In this document: positions 1-7,684 of the stretch, piece after piece
How the letters are laid out: the number at the start of each line of letters is the position of its first letter
Numbering within the stretch: position 1 is the first letter of the stretch
Assembly (NCBI RefSeq): GCF_036014215.1
Contig: NZ_CP107921.1
Span: forward strand, 1,411,501 to 1,475,500
Length of the DNA stretch: 64,000 nt
Source: Streptomyces sp. NBC_00440
GTDB taxonomy: Bacteria; Actinomycetota; Actinomycetes; Streptomycetales; Streptomycetaceae
Direction of reading: 5' to 3'
Program-made: the position numbers and the translations under genes
The notes under the pieces: model-generated
Database searches by the model: none
Seen by the model: only the letters and a program-made list of their open reading frames with translations
What the model was told of the DNA's origin: nothing

Positions 1-253
1 CCTCGTCGACGACGTTCACCACCAGGTGCTTGCTCTTGGCGTCGTAGTACGAACCGGCCGCGTCGGCGCCCAGTTCGTGGGTCAGCGTCGAGGCCAGGGT
101 CCCGGCCGCGGCCACGGACAGCGTCTTCACCGGGGATGCCGGTGCTGCCTCGCTGGCGTTGGCCGTCTGGAAGGTGACGCCTGCGGCGATCAGCGCGGCG
201 GCGCCGGTCGCTGCCGCGATCACTCGGCGCTTGGGTATGCGTCGGTGCTTCAA
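1..253 (-). CDS. S1E family secreted serine protease (streptogrisin type), N-terminal part only
   Basis: The gene runs off the left edge, so only about 84 residues are visible. They form a basic n-region (KHRRIPKRR), a hydrophobic Ala-rich signal peptide ending near TANASEA, and the start of a propeptide (LTHELGADAAGSYYDAKSK) of the alpha-lytic/streptogrisin prodomain type. I chose the TTG at 253 because a GGAGG lies 6 nt upstream and the MKHRR start fits the family. The protein would be secreted and mature by removal of the prodomain. The catalytic triad is outside the window, so activity cannot be judged. A second streptogrisin gene lies at 11.9 kb. Confidence 0.75.
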   Translation of the reverse strand, partial: MKHRRIPKRRVIAAATGAAALIAAGVTFQTANASEAAPASPVKTLSVAAAGTLASTLTHELGADAAGSYYDAKSKHLVVNVVDE

Positions 254-643
254 CTTCGACCTCCTGTGGGGGCCGCTTCCGGCCATGTGGGGTGACCGGA
301 AGCGGAGGATGGAGCCGCCCACTATTCCGACAGTCACAGCTCGCACACAAGGTCGACCCATGGACGGGCACACGACACCAACAAGGCACCCGCACTCCGT
401 TCACGAATGGGCAGTCCGGCAGGGGGACTCAAGCGGAGATAAGCCCCACCGGATGACAAACAGAAGCCGTTGCCCGACGGCCGCCGTCCGCTATCCACCG
501 CCGGAGGACCGGATTGCGACCGGATTGCAACCGTGTTGCGGGCGGATTGCGGGCGCGGCCCCGTCCGTATCCGCACTTTCCCTGCAACTCCCTCCCCCGG
601 AAATCGCTCTGATGGGTAATCATCGGAACGAAGGGGGATGCCA
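254..643. other. Divergent intergenic region, 390 bp
   Basis: It separates the S1 protease (minus) from the hydrolase (plus). Apart from the four-copy 11-bp-period repeat listed separately, I see no convincing gene. The open frames here lack ribosome binding sites and family resemblance. Confidence 0.5.
511..550 (+). repeat. Four 7-mers at 11-bp period, SARP-type operator candidate
   Basis: GGATTGC starts at 511, 522 and 544, with the variant GTGTTGC at 533, so the period is exactly 11 bp. Heptamer direct repeats at one helical turn are the known binding pattern of SARP/AfsR OmpR-type regulators in Streptomyces. The block ends about 94 bp before the hydrolase start. The regulator is unknown and no ideal -10 box sits at the usual distance. 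Confidence 0.45.
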
Positions 644-1549
644 GTGCACACGATGCATGCATACGGCACAGAGGGACCGGGGCTGCGCGGGCGGGTTCGC
701 GCGCCGGACGGACGTCATCTCACAGTGGAGCGCCTCGGCGATCCGCGCGGCAGGCCGGTGTTCCTGCTGCACGGCACACCGGGCAGCAGACTGGGGCCCG
801 CCCCGCGCGGCATGGTGCTCTATCAGCGCAGAATGCAGCTCATCGCCTTCGACCGCCCCGGCTACGGAGGCAGTGACCGGCTGCCGGGACGCAGCGTCGC
901 CGATGTCGCCCAGGACGTCGGGGCGATCGCGGACGCGCTGGGAATCGAGAAGTTCGCCGTCGCCGGGCGGTCGGGTGGCGCACCCCACGCGCTGGCCTGT
1001 GCGGCCCTGCTGCCCGGCCGGGTCACCAGGGCGGCCGCCCTGGTGACGCTCGCCCCGCGGGACGCCGTCGGGCTCGACTGGTTCGAGGGCATGGCCGCGT
1101 CCAACGTCCGGGAGTACACCAGCGCTTCCGACGACCCCGACGGTCTGGCGGCACGGCTCATCCCGCGCTCGGCGGAGATCAGGAAGAACCCCGTCCGCCT
1201 GCTCGACCAGCTGTTCAGCGACCTCACCGACTCCGACCGCAGAGTCGTCAACGACGCGGGCGTACGGGCCATGCTGCTGCGCAACTACCAGGAGGCGCTG
1301 CGCACTTCACCGTACGGCTGGATCGACGACGCGCTGGCGTTCTCCCGCCCCTGGGGTTTCGACCCCGCCGACATCCGCAGCCCGATCATGCTGTGGCACG
1401 GGGTGAAGGACGTCTTCTCACCCGTCGGCCACTCGCGCTGGCTGGCCCGGCGCATCCCGGGCGCGACGGCCGTACTCGAACCGGCCGCCGCGCACTTCGA
1501 CGCGCTGCACGCGCTCCCCCGCATCCTCAACTGGCTGCTGGACGAGTGA
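644..1549 (+). CDS. Alpha/beta-fold hydrolase
   Basis: A 301-residue cytoplasmic hydrolase. The oxyanion-hole segment is LLHGTPGS near residue 40, the nucleophile elbow is GRSGG near residue 110, and the C-terminal AAHFDALH supplies the likely catalytic His. Length and motif order fit the family. The substrate is unknown; esterase, lipase or haloperoxidase-like roles are all possible. I start at GTG 644, 6 nt after AAGGGGG; the ATG at 638 abuts that motif and is less likely. It stands alone, converging on fxsT, and has the SARP-like repeats upstream. Confidence 0.85.
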   Translation: MHTMHAYGTEGPGLRGRVRAPDGRHLTVERLGDPRGRPVFLLHGTPGSRLGPAPRGMVLYQRRMQLIAFDRPGYGGSDRLPGRSVADVAQDVGAIADALGIEKFAVAGRSGGAPHALACAALLPGRVTRAAALVTLAPRDAVGLDWFEGMAASNVREYTSASDDPDGLAARLIPRSAEIRKNPVRLLDQLFSDLTDSDRRVVNDAGVRAMLLRNYQEALRTSPYGWIDDALAFSRPWGFDPADIRSPIMLWHGVKDVFSPVGHSRWLARRIPGATAVLEPAAAHFDALHALPRILNWLLDE

Positions 1550-1579
1550 GAACCGGGGCGCGCGGCGCGATCCGGACCG

Positions 1580-4500
1580 TCACACCACGAGCGGCTCCAG
1601 GTCCCGGCTGAACCGCCGCGCGTCGCCCGCGATCCCCACGTAGTCGTGGTCGTCACCGAGCTGCCGCTGCAGCTCGGTGACGGTCTCCGCCCTCAGCAGC
1701 TGCGCCTCCTCCTTGCGGCCGAGCGCGTCCAGCGTCACCGACATGTTGGACGCACAGGCCAGGGTCTCCGGATGGTGGGCGCCGACGACCTCGCGCAGCG
1801 CCGCGACCACCCGGCGCTCGATCTCCAGCGCCTTGGGGAGATCGCCCAGCTGGGCCGTGACATTGGCGAGGTTGACGGTCGCGAACAGCACATGCGGATG
1901 GCGGGGGTTCAGTACGTCGCTCATCGCCCTGATCGTGCTGGCGAGCACCGACTCCGCGGTGTCCAGCGCCCCGCAGGCCCCCTGGTAGATGCCGAGGTTG
2001 TTCATGGCGGTGAGGGTGTACGGGTGCCGCTCCCCCGGCATCTTCATGTACTGGTCGACCACCGCCTGCGCGGTGTCCCGTGCTCCCACCGCGTCCCCGG
2101 CGGCGAACAGGTCGGCCGCGAAGTTCAGGTCGCAGGCCAGCCAGTCCGGGTTCGCCACCGTGTACTTGATGCGGTACCTGTCCCGGGTGGCCGAGGTCAG
2201 CCGCCTGGCGTCCTCCGGACGGCCGGCCCTGCGCAGCGAGACGGCCAGGCTCTTGGCCGCCGCGAGCGTACCGGGGAAGGCCCGGCCCAGCTGCTCCTTG
2301 AAGATCTGGTACGTCCGCGAGAGCAGCGCGACGGAGTCCTCGTACCGGCCGACCTCGCGCAGGTCGCGGGCGAGGTTCTGCGCGGACGAGAGGGTGTACG
2401 GATGTTCCGGGCCGAGCACTTCGGTGCGCCGGTCGTAGACGTCCTGGTCCATCTCGCGGGCGCGGGCGTACTGGCCGGCGATCCGCAGGTTCAGCGCCAG
2501 GTTGTTGGCCGCGGCCAGGGTCCTCGGATGCGACTCGTCGAAGATCTCCTTGAACCCCTCGTACGCCTCGGTCGCCAGCGTCATGGCCCTGCTGTACTCA
2601 CCGACCGCGCCGAGGTCCATGGCCAGGGCGCTGGTGGTCATGTAGGTGTGCGGATGCGAGGGGCCGAGCTCCGGGAGCTGTTCGCGCTGGCGTCGCAGGG
2701 TCTCCTCGTCCAGCTCCATGGCCTCCACGTAACGGCCTCGCGAGCGGAGGATGTTGGAGAGGTGGAAGCGGAGGTAGAGGTACTGGAGGTCGTTGTTGCC
2801 GAGGCGTTCGCGCCAGACCTCGCGCAGCTCGCCGGCGAGCGCCGCTGCCGTGACGAAGTCGCCGCGTTTCCACAGGTAGCGCACCCGGTCGATCATCAGC
2901 CGGCGGGTCTCCGGCTCCTTGCAGAGCCTGGCCTCCGACGGGCCCAGGTGCGGCCAGATGGGGGCGAAGTCGGGCCAGGTGCCGGGGTTGTCTATGGGCT
3001 CGTCACCGTCGGGCCTGGCGCCCGCGAGGATCATGTGGACGGCGTGCCGTGCGTCGTCCCGCTCCGCGTGGGTGAGCTGTGCCTTGATCACGGCCTGCAC
3101 CAGGCGGTGCACCTGGATGGAGCCGCCCACCGGGTCCACCTTGGCGAGCGCGAAGCGGCCGATCTCCCGGATGACCCGGCCGAGCACCAGCTTCTCCTGG
3201 AGCGTCGCGTCGTACGGCTTGAGCGCGTCGATCATCTCCCGGCTGTAGAGGAGCTTCGCCGAGATCGGTTCCGGTGCGAAGAAGGCGCAGAGCTGGAGCA
3301 GCCGGACCGCGGCGGGCGAGCGCTCCTTGAGGCGGGCGATGGACACGTTCCAGGTGGCGGCCACCGGTTCGGGGTATCCGGCGGGCTGGTTGAGGCCGAG
3401 GACGCTCTCGGCCTCCTGGGCCAGCTGTTCCAGATAGGTGTCGACGGGGGTGGCGGTCTCGGCGATCCAGGCGGCCGCCTGCTCGACGGCGAGCGGCAGG
3501 TCGCCCACCGCCTCGGCGACCCGGGCCGCGTCGTCGGCGGAGAGGCCGGGCGCCCGGCGCTGGATGTGCTCGACGGACTCCTCCCGCATGAAGACGTCGA
3601 CGGGCAGCGCGTCCCCGTACTGCGACCAGGTCTGGTTCCGCGAGGTCACCAGCACATGGCCGGGGCCGCCCGGCGGGAAGAAGCGCTTCAGCTGCTCGGG
3701 GTCGTCCGCGTTGTCGAAGACCAGCAGCCAGCGCGAGGTGGGCACCCCGCGGCGCAGCAGGTCGATGGCCTCCTGCGAGGCGGACGCCATGTCGTCGGCG
3801 CCCTGGGTGCCGAGACGGACGGCGAGTTCGGCGAGGCCGGCGATCACGTCGTCGGTCTGTTCGGCGGAGATCCACCAGACCAGGTCGTAGTCGGCCATGA
3901 AGCGGTGCACGTACTCCAGGGCCACCTGGGTCTTGCCGACGCCGCCGAGGCCGTACAGCGTCTGGGGCTGCGGCAGGACCACGGCCATCCCGCCGCCGAG
4001 CTGGTCGCGCATCCGCTCCAGTACCAGGGAGCGCCCGGTGAAGCCGGAGTTGCGGGCCGGTGCGTTCCAGATCTTCGGGACGGTGCCGGGGAACCGCGGC
4101 CCCGGCGCCACCCCGTCGACGGCCTGGCCGCCCGGCCGGTCCACCGACCGCAGCAGCGCCGTGGTGGCGTGCACTTCGTCCAGCCGGAACAGGTCGACCG
4201 GGTTGCGGTCGATGTACGGCGTGGTCAGCCGTACGTCACCGACGCGCAGCGGCAGCAGATGTCTGCGGGTCCCCGAGGGGTCCTCGGCCGCCGAGCGCTG
4301 CCAGACCTCCACCGCGCGGGCCGACTTGAGATAGGCGCTGGAGAGGACGACGACGGTACGGGCCGCGCCTTCGGCCGCCGCGGTCTCCGCGTCGGACGGC
4401 GGCGCCTCGGCGGACACGTCGCGCGGCACCACCCGGAAGCCGGCGCGGGTGAGCACCGACTCGATCCAGTCGGCCCACATCCGGTTCTCCGCCACATAGC

Positions 4501-5527
4501 TGAGCAGCAGATCGGCGGGGAGCGCGGGGCGGCGCCGGGTGAAGGCGTCCCTGATGCGCAGCCTGACCTCTTCGGGGATCTGCGGCATCGAGGTGATCTG
4601 CCGGTTCGTGACGACGGAGGCGAGCCGTTCGAAGGCGGAGAGCAGCGAGTTGGTGAGCCCGGCCTCGTCGCCGAAGGTGGCCAGGGTCTCCTCGTAGGCG
4701 TAGTAGGGGCGGTACGGGATCTCGACCGCTCCCCAGTACGCGGTGAGCTCCTCGCCCGTGAGCCCGCGCGGCAGTCCGTCGAACCGGAGCCTGGCCAGGG
4801 CCCGTCCGGCGTCCGCCTTCTCCTTCTCGCCCTCGTCGATCCGCATCGGGACGGGCAGGATCTGGATGCCCCGGCCGCCGTCGTGCTTGTCGATCTGGCG
4901 GGCCACTGCGGCGGCGCCGTCGATGGACTGGTCGCTGAGGGTGAAGCAGTCGACGAGCGCGTCGGGCAGATGGACGGTGCAGATGTCGGCGATGTCGCTG
5001 AGGCCGGTCCTGCTGTCGATGAGGACGTAGTCGTAGTTGGCCTTCATGTCGTCGCGCAGCGCGTCGAAGAAGTGGCCGCCGCCGAGCCGGTCGTAGAAGT
5101 TGTCCCAGTCGAAGGTGGAGACGGTGGCCGAGTACTCGCGGTTCTGCCGGCCGGCCGACACGAAGTCGAGCGTGCCGCCGTCGGGGAACTCCCAGCCCAG
5201 CGTCTCCGGTGTCAGCGAGACCGCGTGCTGCTGGATACGGGCGTAGTCCCGGTGCCAGTCGTCGGGGCGCGGGACGGGGCTGGTGGCCGCCCAGGCGTAC
5301 TCGGTGATCAGGTCGATGATCCCGGTGGTTGCGCCGAGCGTGGACGGGTCGAGGAAGGGGTGGAAGAAGCGGTAGAGGCCCGGTGCCTCCAGGTCCCAGT
5401 CCACCGCGAGGACGCGTTTGCCGTTGGCGGCCAGGATCCAGGCGGTGTTGGCCAGGGCCATGGTCCGGCCGGTACCTCCCTTGTACGAGTAGAAGGTGAC
5501 GATGCGTCCGTCACGACCTGCCGTCAT
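1580..5527 (-). CDS. fxsT: FxsT: FxSxx-COOH system ParA/TIR/NB-ARC/TPR protein
   Basis: About 1,315 residues in four parts. Residues 1-300 are a ParA/MinD-like P-loop with KGGTGRT at about 16-22, where Arg replaces the usual last Lys. Residues about 335-460 resemble a TIR fold (LLSYVAENRMWADW). An NB-ARC ATPase follows, with an intact GLGGVGKT near 523. From about 885 to the end are tetratricopeptide repeats. The architecture matches the TPR protein of the Fxs ribosomal-peptide system. Its role is not established; signalling or immunity-like sensing is an inference. Start ATG 5527 has GGAGGA 5-6 nt upstream and overlaps the end of fxsC by 17 bp, so the genes are probably co-translated. Confidence 0.88.
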   Translation of the reverse strand: MTAGRDGRIVTFYSYKGGTGRTMALANTAWILAANGKRVLAVDWDLEAPGLYRFFHPFLDPSTLGATTGIIDLITEYAWAATSPVPRPDDWHRDYARIQQHAVSLTPETLGWEFPDGGTLDFVSAGRQNREYSATVSTFDWDNFYDRLGGGHFFDALRDDMKANYDYVLIDSRTGLSDIADICTVHLPDALVDCFTLSDQSIDGAAAVARQIDKHDGGRGIQILPVPMRIDEGEKEKADAGRALARLRFDGLPRGLTGEELTAYWGAVEIPYRPYYAYEETLATFGDEAGLTNSLLSAFERLASVVTNRQITSMPQIPEEVRLRIRDAFTRRRPALPADLLLSYVAENRMWADWIESVLTRAGFRVVPRDVSAEAPPSDAETAAAEGAARTVVVLSSAYLKSARAVEVWQRSAAEDPSGTRRHLLPLRVGDVRLTTPYIDRNPVDLFRLDEVHATTALLRSVDRPGGQAVDGVAPGPRFPGTVPKIWNAPARNSGFTGRSLVLERMRDQLGGGMAVVLPQPQTLYGLGGVGKTQVALEYVHRFMADYDLVWWISAEQTDDVIAGLAELAVRLGTQGADDMASASQEAIDLLRRGVPTSRWLLVFDNADDPEQLKRFFPPGGPGHVLVTSRNQTWSQYGDALPVDVFMREESVEHIQRRAPGLSADDAARVAEAVGDLPLAVEQAAAWIAETATPVDTYLEQLAQEAESVLGLNQPAGYPEPVAATWNVSIARLKERSPAAVRLLQLCAFFAPEPISAKLLYSREMIDALKPYDATLQEKLVLGRVIREIGRFALAKVDPVGGSIQVHRLVQAVIKAQLTHAERDDARHAVHMILAGARPDGDEPIDNPGTWPDFAPIWPHLGPSEARLCKEPETRRLMIDRVRYLWKRGDFVTAAALAGELREVWRERLGNNDLQYLYLRFHLSNILRSRGRYVEAMELDEETLRRQREQLPELGPSHPHTYMTTSALAMDLGAVGEYSRAMTLATEAYEGFKEIFDESHPRTLAAANNLALNLRIAGQYARAREMDQDVYDRRTEVLGPEHPYTLSSAQNLARDLREVGRYEDSVALLSRTYQIFKEQLGRAFPGTLAAAKSLAVSLRRAGRPEDARRLTSATRDRYRIKYTVANPDWLACDLNFAADLFAAGDAVGARDTAQAVVDQYMKMPGERHPYTLTAMNNLGIYQGACGALDTAESVLASTIRAMSDVLNPRHPHVLFATVNLANVTAQLGDLPKALEIERRVVAALREVVGAHHPETLACASNMSVTLDALGRKEEAQLLRAETVTELQRQLGDDHDYVGIAGDARRFSRDLEPLVV

Positions 5528-6845
5528 CCGTGTCCTCCGCATCGAGCGCGAGATCCTGAGTAGCCGGTATGTAGCGGGTGGCGGCCTGTTCGGTCGCCAT
5601 CGGGCCGATGAGCCGGGGCCGTTCGTGGTGACCGCCGCCGCCCGGCGGGTAGACGGCGGCGTGCTTCAGATACTGCTGGGCGGCGGCCTCCACCACCTGG
5701 GGCAGGATCTGGCCGAAGGCCTCCATGCTCGGGACGCCCTTGGCCGCCGCTCTCGACGCGGCGCGCCCCTCCCGCATCTTGGACGGCATGGTGTCCTCCA
5801 GACGGCCGGTGAGCTCGGCCTCGGAGGCTCTGCTCTGGTGGTCGTCGCGGTTCCAGGGGACCACCACACTCACCCAGGGGCGGTGCTCGGAGTCGAAGGC
5901 GGAGAGCCGCTGGCGCCGCTCGTCGTCGTGCAGGGCCCAGCGGTCGACGAGCAGGACCTCGGGGCGTGACGGCGGCTGTTTCCCGTCGAGATGGAGTACT
6001 TCCTCGTCGAACGAGGTGACGGTGGCCTGGTAGTTGAGCGAGCGGACCAGGTCCTCGGCGAGCCGGGACAGCGGCTGCGCGGAGACCGGGTGGTACGGAT
6101 TCCAGTCCAGCGGGGTGTCCCCGTAGTACTCGGAATGCCGGCCGTCGGGAAGGTCGTGGCGGGTGGGCGCGGCGACGGTCAGTTTCATCGGGCGCGGGCC
6201 CGCACTGGGCGGGCCGAAGGCGCTGGGTATGGCCCGGTAGTCGACGGGGCGGCACGGGCCGACGTCCGATGCGTCGGCGACGCTCACAATGCGTTTGGCC
6301 AGTTCGTAGACGGCCCGCTCGTACTCCTCGGCGAATATCCGCAGTTTGACGAGACCGTAGAGCCCGTCGGTCACATAGCGCTCACCGAACGCCCGGTGGT
6401 TGAACTGCAACCGCGCTGCCGGGCCCGGCAGTTGGTGCGGCGGCACGGGGACCCAGAGGGCGGGGACTATCGCGTCGGCCGTGCGGTTGCTGCGGACCTG
6501 TTCCTGAATGGCGCGCTGGGCGAAGGCGTACCACTCCTTGCCGCACATCTCGCTGCCGAAATAGCGGGGCGAGAAGAGCGGTACGAAGACCCGGCAGGTG
6601 GCGAGGACTTCGCCGAGCCGCTCCGACCAGCCCTCCCCCGACCGCAGCTCCCGGTCGATGAAGCCCGCGGGCGCTCCCGCGGGCAGATTGGTCATGGCCA
6701 TCACATGGGCGCAGAGGTCACGGAAGAGCCGCTCGACCCACATGTCCGGGTCGGGCCCGACGGCTCCGTGTTTCGGAGTGTGCGCATAGCTGAGAAAAAA
6801 ATACGGCCTGTGGTTCGCCGCTCTCGGCTGTTCCGATGCTGCCAA
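5511..6845 (-). CDS. fxsC: FxsC: TIR-like protein of the FxSxx-COOH system
   Basis: A 444-residue protein. Residues about 14-150 form a TIR-like domain starting PYFFLSYAHT and including CGKEWYAF, whose Glu sits where TIR NADases carry the catalytic Glu. The remaining ~290 residues match the C-terminal region that defines FxsC. Known TIR domains act in protein interaction or NAD cleavage; which applies here is unknown. The start is TTG 6845, with GGGGGG 5 nt upstream. It lies 71 bp after the AAC(3)-like gene and overlaps fxsT, in the operon order fxsA-fxsB-aac-fxsC-fxsT. Confidence 0.87.
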   Translation of the reverse strand: MAASEQPRAANHRPYFFLSYAHTPKHGAVGPDPDMWVERLFRDLCAHVMAMTNLPAGAPAGFIDRELRSGEGWSERLGEVLATCRVFVPLFSPRYFGSEMCGKEWYAFAQRAIQEQVRSNRTADAIVPALWVPVPPHQLPGPAARLQFNHRAFGERYVTDGLYGLVKLRIFAEEYERAVYELAKRIVSVADASDVGPCRPVDYRAIPSAFGPPSAGPRPMKLTVAAPTRHDLPDGRHSEYYGDTPLDWNPYHPVSAQPLSRLAEDLVRSLNYQATVTSFDEEVLHLDGKQPPSRPEVLLVDRWALHDDERRQRLSAFDSEHRPWVSVVVPWNRDDHQSRASEAELTGRLEDTMPSKMREGRAASRAAAKGVPSMEAFGQILPQVVEAAAQQYLKHAAVYPPGGGGHHERPRLIGPMATEQAATRYIPATQDLALDAEDTDDGRS

Positions 6846-6916
6846 CTCGGCCCCCCGTCGTCCATGAAGACATCATTCCGGAGCGAAGAGTCTCCACCCC
6901 GTCGACGTTCGGTCAA

Positions 6917-7684
6917 TCAACGCCGCTTTTCGGTCATCCATTTCATCGCGTGCTCCACAGCGTCCTTGATCGGGAACGCCGTGGCGGCCGCGTTCCCCAG
7001 CTTCCCCTCCCGCAGGCTCCCGCGGGGGAAATCCGCACCGATCAGTTCGAAATCGCTGTCGTCGAGTTCGACGTCCCGGTATTCGAACCACTCACGCCGC
7101 CCGCCCGTACTGACCACGCAGCGGTACAGCTGCGTCGGGATATCCGGAATCCGGTATTCAGCAAGGTGGAAGGAGGTGCACACACCGAATCCCACATTGA
7201 TCATCAATTCCTCCGCACCGGCGGCGGCTAGCCTGCCCAGCGGGGACTCCTCACCGAGGTGGCAGTCGGCAGGATGGTCCTTTACCAGCTCTTCGGCGCG
7301 CGCGCCCAGCGCGGCGAACGAGGTCTGGGGGTGGCTGCTGCGGACCGCGCCCGGGGAGAGCCGTACACATTCAGCCAGCCGGCCCATCCCGGGGCACGGT
7401 GTACGGGCGGGATCGAAGGCGGGCATCGCGGCGAGGAAGCGGTCCCTGGCGTCCGCGGTGAGTCCGGCGGTCTGCCGCAGATGGGCCGCCGATGTCGTGG
7501 AGTTCTCCGGGGTGAAGGCCGGGACCACCAGCGTCCCGTCCTCGCCCAGTACGCCGAGGAGCTCGTCCCGCAGCGTCCGCGCGTCCAGCCCGGTGCCGCC
7601 GAGCGCGGCGTGCACCAGCAGCGTCATCCCCTCCCTGACACCGAGCGCCCTCAGCTCGGCGGCCGGCCCGGCTTCATCGGCCAC
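6917..7684 (-). CDS. AAC(3)-like N-acetyltransferase of the fxs operon
   Basis: 255 residues with the aminoglycoside 3-N-acetyltransferase fold (Antibiotic_NAT family): LLVHAALGGTGL, LVVPAFTPENS, RSSHPQTSFAALG and HLGEESPLGRLAAAGAEELMINVGF-type blocks. These enzymes use acetyl-CoA to acylate an amine. A homologue often sits in Fxs clusters, so here it may acylate the peptide or a related small molecule rather than confer resistance; that is inference. GTG 7684 has GAGGAG 7 nt upstream and overlaps the end of fxsB by 11 bp. The length is close to the family norm of 260-280. Confidence 0.85.
   Translation of the reverse strand: MADEAGPAAELRALGVREGMTLLVHAALGGTGLDARTLRDELLGVLGEDGTLVVPAFTPENSTTSAAHLRQTAGLTADARDRFLAAMPAFDPARTPCPGMGRLAECVRLSPGAVRSSHPQTSFAALGARAEELVKDHPADCHLGEESPLGRLAAAGAEELMINVGFGVCTSFHLAEYRIPDIPTQLYRCVVSTGGRREWFEYRDVELDDSDFELIGADFPRGSLREGKLGNAAATAFPIKDAVEHAMKWMTEKRR

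Noticed and set aside
1646..5563. A 1,305-codon open frame on the plus strand opposite fxsT
   Set aside because: It is a GC-bias shadow: low-complexity Gly/Arg/Val composition, no domain, and the minus strand carries clear motifs.
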